Assembly (NCBI RefSeq): GCF_018603515.1
Contig: NZ_JACATN010000005.1
Span: 274,169 to 338,168 of the forward strand
Direction of reading: 5' to 3'
From: Zobellia barbeyronii
GTDB lineage: Bacteria > Bacteroidota > Bacteroidia > Flavobacteriales > Flavobacteriaceae
DNA: 64,000 bases
Part shown: positions 57,606-64,000 of the stretch, one piece after another
How positions within the stretch are numbered: position 1 is the first letter of the stretch
Layout of the letters: every line of letters starts with the position of its first letter
The notes under the pieces: generated by a model
Told to the model about the DNA's origin: nothing
Seen by the model: only the letters and a program-made list of their open reading frames with translations
Database searches by the model: none
Translations under genes and position numbers: made by a program

Positions 57606-58727
57606 TTAGTTAATCAGTAAAAGTGCTTTTTGAGGGATAAGGATTTTATCAATAGTATGGATAACCCCGTTTGAAGCTTCCATATTAAACTCAACAAAGT
57701 TCGTTTTAAACTCGGACGCATCTTGAAGCGCTAAACCTGCCGCACCTTCAATCACTTCTACAGCATCATCTTCAACTAAAGTAGATAATACTCCTATTTT
57801 CAAATCATTACGCACTATAACCTCTTCCACCCCATGACCTAAAATAATTTCTATTAGTGCCTGCTTTTCCAAAATATTTGTAAAATCCGCAAAAGAATTA
57901 TAATCATTCCCAAGCGTTGAAAACAACTCTTCTATTGCCGCATTTGTTGGTGCAAAAACCGTATAATCCCCATCATTGAATCTACTTTCCAAACCTGCTT
58001 CTTTAATGCCTTCTGCAAACATAGAAAGTTCTTCGGTTTCGTTTATCAAATCGATCAAAGAGGCTTTTGGGAATAAATCCGCAAGTACGGAATCTGGTAT
58101 CAGAACCTTATCTATAATGTGGATAACGCCGTTGGCTACTTCAATATCCGCCGTAGTTATTCTGGCTTTTATCTGTGTAGTATCAATAATATAGACATCA
58201 CCATCTACCGTAATTTTAATTTCTTCGGATTGCAAAGTCTCCAAAATGGAACCGTTAGAAAGTTCAGTAGAGAAATTGGCTCCTCCTATAATTGCGTGAT
58301 ACTTTAATACTTGTGCCAATATTTCCTTTTCTAGGGCTTCATCAAAATCAAGTACGTCCGTGTACTCTTTTAACGAACTTAGAAATTCCGTAAACGCTTC
58401 ATTGCTCGGCACAAAAAATGTAACCTTTCCGTTTTCATCAGAAAGCATCTCTACAAGCGTATCGTCAATGGCGTCCAAAGCTTCGGCGGACATGGTTAAA
58501 CTATCTTCGGATTGAATAAACTCTGCTGCGTTCAGCACTATCTCATCAGGAGCTACTTCCTTTGGAGTTTCATCTGCAGGTTCCTCGGTCTTATCCTCTT
58601 CTTTACTAATTTCGTTTTCAACATCATCAGCAATATCACTTCCTTTTGAACAACCTATAGCCATTGATATACCCAAAATTAGCATCGCCAAATTCTTTAA
58701 AAATCTTGTTGTAATTATCATTTTCAT
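57606..58727 (-). CDS. Lipoprotein with two fasciclin (FAS1) domains
   Basis: The 373-residue lipoprotein (lipobox AIGC, Cys26) has an acidic linker and two FAS1 domains (about 75-215 and 220-373). Each has the H1 motif (VTFFVPSNEAF; YTVFAPTNAAI) and the closing NGVIHIIDKVLIP/NGVIHTIDKILIP. FAS1 domains mediate adhesion and glycan or protein binding at cell surfaces. It lies downstream of the peroxidase gene on the same strand, 112 bp away, so joint expression is possible but not shown. Confidence 0.93.
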   Translation of the reverse strand: MKMIITTRFLKNLAMLILGISMAIGCSKGSDIADDVENEISKEEDKTEEPADETPKEVAPDEIVLNAAEFIQSEDSLTMSAEALDAIDDTLVEMLSDENGKVTFFVPSNEAFTEFLSSLKEYTDVLDFDEALEKEILAQVLKYHAIIGGANFSTELSNGSILETLQSEEIKITVDGDVYIIDTTQIKARITTADIEVANGVIHIIDKVLIPDSVLADLFPKASLIDLINETEELSMFAEGIKEAGLESRFNDGDYTVFAPTNAAIEELFSTLGNDYNSFADFTNILEKQALIEIILGHGVEEVIVRNDLKIGVLSTLVEDDAVEVIEGAAGLALQDASEFKTNFVEFNMEASNGVIHTIDKILIPQKALLLIN

Positions 58728-58839
58728 AACAGTAGTTTATCTGGGCCACAAAGTAATTCTTTATGCAAAATACAACCCATACTTTTCTTTAATTCTAGGT
58801 TAGCTAAACTTTAAATTTATAGCAATAAAACCTATGGAT

Positions 58840-60684
58840 TTAAGACGTGGCATCTGCCAATTGAGGCGTATCTTCCCCCTCTACATTAGTGTCTGACAAG
58901 GTTTTTAAAAATGCTATTATGGCTTTTTGTTCTTCGTCCGTCAAATCCAACTCATCAAATGGTAAGGTTTGGTGCTCCAAGTCAAAACCCATTCCGCCTC
59001 CACCGCCTTTGTTATAGAAATCCATAACCTCTTCCAACGTATTGTAAACTCCGTTATGCATGTAAGGAGCAGTAAACTCTGCATTACGAACGGTTGGTGT
59101 TTTGAACATCCCCAAATGCTCTGGTTTGTTGTAACGCCAGTAGAAACCCAAATCATCATCTAAAGTCTGGTTCTCTTTGGTTTCCGGAACTCCAATGACC
59201 TCTTTTTCCGTTTCGGCATAAAAAGGAGGCACCGTACCGTTTGTTAAAGGCATAAAATGACATGTTGCACAAAGTGCTTTCCCCATAAACAGGTTCATAC
59301 CCAACTTTTCTTCGGAGGTAAACGAATCTTCCTCGGCCCTCATGTTTTTATCGAACTTGGAATCGAAGCCATTTAAAGTGGATATATAAGATGAAATAGC
59401 TTTGATGATATCATTGTTCCTGTTTGATATTCTACCAAAAGCATCCTCAAACAAAACATGGTAGGTAGTATCCTTTAAAATATCCGTAGAAAACTCATGA
59501 ACACCTGTATTGAATTCTTGCTTGTTATTAAATACCGATGATATCTGATCCAAGATATTCTCTGCCCGGCCATCCCAAAAAAAGCTTTTCTGAAAGGCCG
59601 AATTTATTAACGTTGGTGCATTGCGCTCCAGCGGACTCCCGTTATTACCTACATTGACCGCAATACCATCTGTATAGGCTTTATCCGGCATATGGCAGGT
59701 AACACAGGCCATTTTACCAGACTGCGATAAATTGGGGTCTAGAAACAATTTCTTGCCCAAAGCAATCTGCTTTTCAGAAGGGTTTCTATTGACTGGCGGA
59801 GTAAAATATTCAACATTAAAAGCATCTTTTTCAAAGAAAGTAGGTGCGTCAAAATTAAAAGGCTTGTTGTTTACACCTTCCCATAGACCGCTTTCCTTTC
59901 TGATGCTTACCCAATTGCGGGTAATGGGGTTCATGTACTCCCGAATAAAAGTATAACGATCAAATGAATTGAAGTCGCCGTTCTTTTGAATGAACGCAAC
60001 AGCACGTGCTATATTCAAGTGGAATTCAGTATCTAAATCTGAATTTTTCTTTTTTATGAGCTCAGATAACGTATGATCATAGACCTCTTTTAACGCCTGT
60101 AACGACACCACTGTTTCCGATAGGCCCAACTGACTCACCGGGGTGTCAAAACCGGTAATCCCCAAACTAATGATACGTAATAGTTGCTGATGCGTAGCAA
60201 TAAAAAATCGTTCTGAACTCAGTTTGTGTTCAGATACATTTTGCATTAAATTGACCATTAACCCTTTGGTAAGGCTGGTCTCTCTTTTAAAAGCTGCGGG
60301 TTCTTCACCTTCATAAATAGACTCTTCTATTTTCTGAAGTCCTATTGGGTTTAGGATACGCTCCGTATCTTCTGCAAAGACTGGTAAGGCAGGTCCGTTG
60401 GCACGGTGACCGACTTCAGGATTTAAATAAGAAGCGTAGGGTTCCGCTTTTTTAAAGGCTACACGAAGCGCTATGAAGATTTTTTTAGCTTCATCACTCT
60501 CTGCATCAACTTTACTCAAAGAGTCGATTAAATCAACTGCCTCGGTCATATTTTTTTGATAGAAATTTTCGGCATAACTCCAATCGACATTATCGACTGT
60601 ATGAACCGCTGCCAACTGGTCATTTTTATTTTTGCAGGAAAGAACACTACATAGCATTATAAAAAAAAAGAAAAATTTATACAT
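58840..60684 (-). CDS. Imelysin-like/dihaem cytochrome c peroxidase fusion lipoprotein
   Basis: A 614-residue lipoprotein (lipobox VLSC, Cys17). The N-terminal part (about 25-270) is helical and resembles imelysin-type iron-regulated proteins. The C-terminal part is a MauG/CcpA-type peroxidase with two c-type haem motifs, CVTCH (327-331) and CATCH (472-476). It should reduce hydrogen peroxide in the periplasm or oxidise a partner. It is preceded by the PhoX-like gene with a hairpin between them, so transcription may be partly shared. Confidence 0.88.
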   Translation of the reverse strand: MYKFFFFFIMLCSVLSCKNKNDQLAAVHTVDNVDWSYAENFYQKNMTEAVDLIDSLSKVDAESDEAKKIFIALRVAFKKAEPYASYLNPEVGHRANGPALPVFAEDTERILNPIGLQKIEESIYEGEEPAAFKRETSLTKGLMVNLMQNVSEHKLSSERFFIATHQQLLRIISLGITGFDTPVSQLGLSETVVSLQALKEVYDHTLSELIKKKNSDLDTEFHLNIARAVAFIQKNGDFNSFDRYTFIREYMNPITRNWVSIRKESGLWEGVNNKPFNFDAPTFFEKDAFNVEYFTPPVNRNPSEKQIALGKKLFLDPNLSQSGKMACVTCHMPDKAYTDGIAVNVGNNGSPLERNAPTLINSAFQKSFFWDGRAENILDQISSVFNNKQEFNTGVHEFSTDILKDTTYHVLFEDAFGRISNRNNDIIKAISSYISTLNGFDSKFDKNMRAEEDSFTSEEKLGMNLFMGKALCATCHFMPLTNGTVPPFYAETEKEVIGVPETKENQTLDDDLGFYWRYNKPEHLGMFKTPTVRNAEFTAPYMHNGVYNTLEEVMDFYNKGGGGGMGFDLEHQTLPFDELDLTDEEQKAIIAFLKTLSDTNVEGEDTPQLADATS

Positions 60685-60718
60685 AACTTAAATACGTTGA
60701 TAGAAAATTATAAATAGG

Positions 60719-60748
60719 GAAAGACCTCCATTAGTATGGAGGTCTTTC
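60719..60748 (-). terminator. Hairpin between the PhoX-like and peroxidase genes
   Basis: A perfect 13-bp stem (GAAAGACCTCCAT/ATGGAGGTCTTTC) with a 4-nt loop lies 20 bp after the PhoX-like stop. It is followed by a weak T-rich stretch on the minus strand, so termination may be partial. Confidence 0.7.
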
Positions 60749-60767
60749 ACCTTAAAAAAGTAATGTC

Positions 60768-62309
60768 TTATCTAGGTAAACCTTGTAGGATAATTATTTG
60801 CCCACCTTGGTTATCTTCTCTAGCACCAGCGGCAATTGCTTCTGGATTATCAGATTCCAAATCATGACCATCTTTGCTTTTAAAGTCATCATTCTGCCAG
60901 TAGTGAGGCTGAAGGTTCAATAAGAACGTATCATCAACACCCACTTTATCAGAAATATCAACCAATGCACCAAACTCTCCACTGAAACCAGTGCTTCCTG
61001 ATGGGTCAAGGTCATTTCTAACTACCAATTCCAATACAACTTTAGCGTTGTTACCCTTTAAATCTGTTTGGTAGATAGCGGCAGCGTGGCCTCTATCAAA
61101 AGAGTTAGGGTCTTCTTGAAGGTATACGAAGTTTTCAGTTACGTTAATGTTATCTGGACTTTGAAGTCTAGATATATTTCCGTCCATGTTGTTGGTATCC
61201 GTATTACCGCTTATGATTTGAGTTAATTTACCTGTTAAAGGAGAATCTTCATCCAACTCTAATTTGTAGGCCGTACCCCAATCATTATAAGTACCTCTAC
61301 CTGGACCTCTACCGGTTACTGCAAAGAATACGTTTCTAGCATTTTCTACCGAACCTTTTTGGTAATCCACATCTTCAACACGCATGAAAGCTGAAGCACC
61401 TACTGCAACACAAGCATCTTCCATTTCGTCTTTAGTCATTTCAGCACCGTTTTCAATTTCAACAAACTCAACTTCGTAAGTTTCATGAAAAGCCAATTGA
61501 CCTTCATTATAGATAACACCTTCTTCAACAGCCATTGGGTTAACTGGGTTACCATCTGCATCTGTAGCACCAGAAGCAACTTCTTTAAATTTCAAGACAT
61601 AGATTTTACCGTTGTTAAAATCCGCATCTCCATTTTCGGAATAGTACAATGTAACCTGTCCTTCCGAACCAGATGAATCATCATCACCACCTATAATAAC
61701 TGTTTTACCGCTGTACGTGTCTCTTGGTAATGGTACTGCATTTTCCCATGAGAATTCACCCAAAGCATCCAAACCAAAATCTGCAGTTGGTGTAGGAACG
61801 GCAACGTGAGGGTCAATACCTTTTACATCATAATGAAAGCTTTCAGAAGCTGAAAGAAACATATCTTTTGCACCACCGTGAATATCTGCTTCCCACATGG
61901 TACCTGAACACTGGCGAGCAAAATCTGCAACACCTGAGTTCAATAACCAGTCTCCACCCATTGGGTTTAGGTTTTTATCTAAGTGAATACGGCTAACCCC
62001 ATAATTATCCTCTGCATTTACTACATACATATAACCATCACCATCTTTTAAGAAACCAGCTCCATCTTGGGCACCCACCAGTTGAAATCCGTCTTCTAAA
62101 ATATCTGTAGAACTTATTAGAGAATATGCTTTTACAAAATTGAAGTTTGAGTTGATTGCCACTAGCGGCTCAAGCTCTGATTTGTTCTCGAAGATAGTTC
62201 CCTCTTCTTCCTCTCCTTGACCACCATGGCCCACGAAATTTTCTAATTTTTCACAGGATGTGGTTGCTACCAAGCCTGCCAGTAATAACATTTTGGATAC
62301 TGTTTTCAT
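60768..62309 (-). CDS. PhoX-like (DUF839) lipoprotein
   Basis: The start is the ATG at 62309: it gives a lipoprotein signal (TTSC, Cys19), and the -7 box at 62346-62353 lies inside the longer alternative frame (from 62369). The 513-residue protein resembles the PhoX/DUF839 beta-propeller family: SAFMRVEDVDY and LQSPDNINVTENFVYLQEDPN correspond to the PhoX metal/substrate regions. PhoX phosphatases use calcium and iron. The similarity is moderate, so phosphatase activity is uncertain. Acidic, Asp-rich composition suits calcium binding. The adjacent peroxidase and FAS1 genes form one surface-protein cluster with it. Confidence 0.72.
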   Translation of the reverse strand: MKTVSKMLLLAGLVATTSCEKLENFVGHGGQGEEEEGTIFENKSELEPLVAINSNFNFVKAYSLISSTDILEDGFQLVGAQDGAGFLKDGDGYMYVVNAEDNYGVSRIHLDKNLNPMGGDWLLNSGVADFARQCSGTMWEADIHGGAKDMFLSASESFHYDVKGIDPHVAVPTPTADFGLDALGEFSWENAVPLPRDTYSGKTVIIGGDDDSSGSEGQVTLYYSENGDADFNNGKIYVLKFKEVASGATDADGNPVNPMAVEEGVIYNEGQLAFHETYEVEFVEIENGAEMTKDEMEDACVAVGASAFMRVEDVDYQKGSVENARNVFFAVTGRGPGRGTYNDWGTAYKLELDEDSPLTGKLTQIISGNTDTNNMDGNISRLQSPDNINVTENFVYLQEDPNSFDRGHAAAIYQTDLKGNNAKVVLELVVRNDLDPSGSTGFSGEFGALVDISDKVGVDDTFLLNLQPHYWQNDDFKSKDGHDLESDNPEAIAAGAREDNQGGQIIILQGLPR

Positions 62310-62345
62310 TTTGTTCTTTTGGTTATTTGTTAAAATAATTTGGAG

Positions 62346-62353
62346 CAAAAATA
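62346..62353 (-). promoter_or_regulatory. -7 box for the PhoX-like gene
   Basis: TATTTTTG on the minus strand matches TAnnTTTG and puts transcription start near 62340, downstream of the longer start codon. A TTTG 13 bp further up is too close to be a standard -33. Confidence 0.5.
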
Positions 62354-62674
62354 TCCTAGTAATCCTCAAACATTGTTAACTGATTATGGTGATACTATAA
62401 ACTAAAGTTCAACTTTATGTTAAGTTGTTAGCTTAACGTTACCATCTATTTTCATTCTAAATAACGGAGCCGTTTTTGTATGAAAAATTGGGTGAGCCTG
62501 AAGAATACGCTAACTCTTTAAATAAGGAAAGAGAAACTGAAGTTGGTTTTAGCGGTTATTTATTTTGAAAAACAGAAGAAGTCTAAATCTAAAAGACAAA
62601 TAATATGCATAAAAAAATCTTGCACTACAACCACTGCAGGACCAAATTAATAATACTATGTTTTAATGAACTCT
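62354..62674. other. Intergenic region between the integrase and the PhoX-like gene
   Basis: About 320 bp of AT-rich sequence downstream of the recombinase gene. I see no terminator of note, no gene and no second copy of the hairpin element found at 63892-63995. Confidence 0.4.
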
Positions 62675-63742
62675 TTATAATGAATCTAAAGGGCTTTCAA
62701 TATTGGCCATACTTCTTGGGGTTACTTTAGTATATACCTGAGTAGTTTTTATAGAACTATGACCTAAAAGTTCTTGTATAAACCGCATATCCGTTCCAGA
62801 TTCTAATAAATGGGTTGCATAACTATGGCGTAAACCATGAACCCCAATATTTTTATTAATCCTTGCCTTCTTCATAGCATTCTTAAAAATTTTCTGTACA
62901 CTACCCTTGGCATATTGACCACCGTACTGCCCTTCTAATAAATACTTTTTTGGCCTGTACTCCTTATAATAAGTTCTTAATTTTGGTAGTAGACTTACCG
63001 GTAATGGCACTGTCCTATCTTTCTTACCCTTGGCTCCTTGTATAAGGACTACCATTCTACTACTATCTATATGATTTAGCTTAATGGCCACCACTTCAGA
63101 CACCCTTAGGCCCATACCATAACAAAGTTGCAAAGCAATAAGGTGTTTAACATTGTTTACTTGTGCCAACAAGCGGACCACTTCTTTTTTACTCAGCATT
63201 TTGGGTAAAATGGCTGGCTTCTTAGGTCTGGGTATATCAAAAAACATTTGCTCTCTGTGCAATACTTTCTCGTAATAAAATTTGATTGCATTTATTTTTC
63301 CGTTGAGTTTTCGCTCCCTCATTTTATCTTCATAAACACAGTAAAGAAAATAGTCTTTTAACCTTTTTACATTTAAATCTGCAACCGGATAATTCTTTAA
63401 TAGGATAAGCAAATGGACGAATTCTGCAACATAGATACGTATGGTGTTCTGACTATATGCCTTTAATCTTAGTTGATCATAAAACCTAATGAGTTCGGGC
63501 TTGTTCTTTGGAGCAATCTGCGACAAATATTTAGTTAAGAAAGAAACTTCTTTTATACACAGGGCTTTTCTTACTGCGGGAAGGTCTGGTAAATACCATG
63601 CTCCTTTTGTTCTACTCCATTTAGCGGATGGAAACCTCGTACGCAATTCGCTTACCAATATTTGTTTAAATGGAAAGACTACTAAAATTACATTTTTAGT
63701 ATTATGGGTCGTAAATTCAAAATTATATTTAGAAATGTCCAT
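62675..63742 (-). CDS. Tyrosine recombinase (XerC/IntI-like integrase) with extra N-terminal domain
   Basis: A 355-residue recombinase. Catalytic residues are all present: Arg213 (GLRVSE), Lys238 or Lys240, His302 and Arg305 (HGLRHSYATHLL), His328 (LGHSS) and Tyr337 (TTQVYTKV). A SAM-like core-binding domain spans about 80-165. Residues 1-65 are an additional small domain (WSRTKGAWYLPD) not found in XerC/D. The extra helix typical of IntI integrases between the second and third patches is not seen. The gene points away from a hairpin repeat starting 150 bp upstream, with a 13-bp inverted repeat in front of its start codon. This suggests a mobile or integron-like locus. Confidence 0.9.
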   Translation of the reverse strand: MDISKYNFEFTTHNTKNVILVVFPFKQILVSELRTRFPSAKWSRTKGAWYLPDLPAVRKALCIKEVSFLTKYLSQIAPKNKPELIRFYDQLRLKAYSQNTIRIYVAEFVHLLILLKNYPVADLNVKRLKDYFLYCVYEDKMRERKLNGKINAIKFYYEKVLHREQMFFDIPRPKKPAILPKMLSKKEVVRLLAQVNNVKHLIALQLCYGMGLRVSEVVAIKLNHIDSSRMVVLIQGAKGKKDRTVPLPVSLLPKLRTYYKEYRPKKYLLEGQYGGQYAKGSVQKIFKNAMKKARINKNIGVHGLRHSYATHLLESGTDMRFIQELLGHSSIKTTQVYTKVTPRSMANIESPLDSL

Positions 63743-63747
63743 TCCGC

Positions 63748-63793
63748 ATTTTGTATATCAATTCTACGAAAGATAATAAATGATATACAAAAT
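63748..63793. repeat. 13-bp perfect inverted repeat upstream of the integrase
   Basis: ATTTTGTATATCA (63748-63760) and TGATATACAAAAT (63781-63793) flank a 20-bp spacer, ending 5 bp before the integrase start codon. It could be an operator for autoregulation or a recombinase binding site of attI type; the spacer is wider than in XerC/D sites (6-8 bp). Confidence 0.7.
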
Positions 63794-63842
63794 ACCTACT
63801 CTATTAATCTTCCCCCATCCCTTTATCTATAATTGTTTCCGA

Positions 63843-63850
63843 TATTTTTG
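63843..63850 (+). promoter_or_regulatory. Possible promoter reading into the hairpin array
   Basis: TATTTTTG matches the Bacteroidota -7 box and points to the right, away from the integrase, towards the hairpin element. It lacks a clear -33 TTG, so it is only a candidate. Confidence 0.3.
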
Positions 63851-63877
63851 TTTCTTTTTGTACCTTGAGGATCAATT

Positions 63878-63893
63878 ACACATATATATGTGT
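63878..63893. repeat. 16-bp perfect palindrome at the border of the hairpin element
   Basis: ACACATATATATGTGT overlaps the first two bases of the 104-nt element. Its position at the junction suggests a protein binding site or part of the recombination site; AT-repeat chance cannot be excluded. Confidence 0.6.
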
Positions 63894-63995
63894 TGAGGGA
63901 AATGACCTAAAGGCCGTGTTACTACGCTGCAAAAAAACACGTACTGCATAAATAGCTGTTTTTTCACGACTCCCGTAACACTCATTTCCCTCAAC
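63892..63995. repeat. 104-nt attC-like hairpin element
   Basis: Outer arms GTTGAGGGAAATGA and TCATTTCCCTCAAC are perfect complements (14 bp). On the left arm a 10-nt insert (CCTAAAGGCC) with no partner follows, then GTGTTAC pairs with GTAACAC (7 bp). About 52 nt remain in the centre, where AAAAAACA can pair with TGTTTTTT. The one-sided bulge between two paired boxes and the variable centre copy the architecture of folded integron attC sites, but the sequence is not a standard IntI core (the termini read GTT...AAC outward). The window ends 5 bp after it, so an array cannot be seen. Confidence 0.75.
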
Positions 63996-64000
63996 GGTCC

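Noticed and set aside
63748..63793. Terminal inverted repeats of an insertion sequence
   Set aside because: The two arms lie 20 bp apart with no transposase between them, and the adjacent gene is a tyrosine recombinase, not a DDE transposase.
63892..63995. Reading the hairpin as a canonical IntI attC site
   Set aside because: The termini read GTT...AAC outward, opposite to attC (RYYYAAC...GTTRRRY), so only the architecture, not the core sequence, matches.
63892..63995. Reading the hairpin as an intrinsic terminator
   Set aside because: The stem is interrupted by a 10-nt bulge and a 52-nt centre, and no T-run follows either arm.

Overview
The window looks like a chromosomal segment of a marine flavobacterium (Bacteroidota, Flavobacteriaceae). 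The evidence is AT-rich DNA, a SusC/SusD pair with a hybrid two-component regulator, PorP/SprF-type surface proteins, many small lipoproteins with a Cys lipobox, few Shine-Dalgarno sequences and several -7 boxes of the Bacteroidota type TAnnTTTG. I cannot fix the genus. No rRNA, tRNA, CRISPR array or insertion sequence was seen.

Layout. 1-5.7 kb: comM, a penicillin-acylase-family hydrolase and a lipoprotein metallopeptidase; between the last two lies a stray copy of part of dsbD. 5.7-11 kb: a minus-strand group NADPH-FMN reductase, pabB, tilS, dsbD. 11-16 kb: a membrane acyltransferase, a double-CDGSH protein, dihydrolipoyl dehydrogenase and an NhaC-type antiporter. 16-26.4 kb: a plus-strand run that starts with peroxide defence (2-Cys peroxiredoxin, thioredoxin, a small DUF6952-like protein, thiol peroxidase). 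It continues into envelope and division genes (dgkA, an LTA-synthase-like phosphotransferase, ftsK, lolA, an LptF/LptG permease) and ends with ribB.

26.4-39.7 kb is a polysaccharide utilization locus on the minus strand, transcribed susC, susD, a GH115-like enzyme, a GH92 alpha-mannosidase and the hybrid sensor/AraC regulator. A strong hairpin between susD and the enzymes may set their relative expression. A DUF1080 protein, a DegT aminotransferase and a nitroreductase follow upstream. The enzyme pair suggests an alpha-mannose-containing, possibly uronic-acid-bearing, glycan.

43-57 kb holds housekeeping and surface genes: DUF2254, an APC permease, rlmF, an lpxD, a LuxR-type regulator with Glu at the phospho-acceptor site, a PorP-like protein with a C-terminal SPOR-like region, a PD40 repeat protein, a TetR/NTF2-like pair flanked by two related palindromes, an unusual GAPDH paralogue and galM. 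57-62.3 kb carries a FAS1 lipoprotein, an imelysin-like/dihaem peroxidase fusion and a PhoX-like (DUF839) lipoprotein.

The right end is the most intriguing part. A tyrosine recombinase with an extra N-terminal domain is transcribed away from a 104-nt hairpin element (14-bp perfect outer arms, a 10-nt one-sided bulge, 7-bp inner arms and a central spacer). Between them lie a 13-bp perfect inverted repeat and a 16-bp palindrome. This is the layout of an integron-like platform (integrase, proximal site, first array element), but only one element lies inside the window, so the system is a hypothesis.
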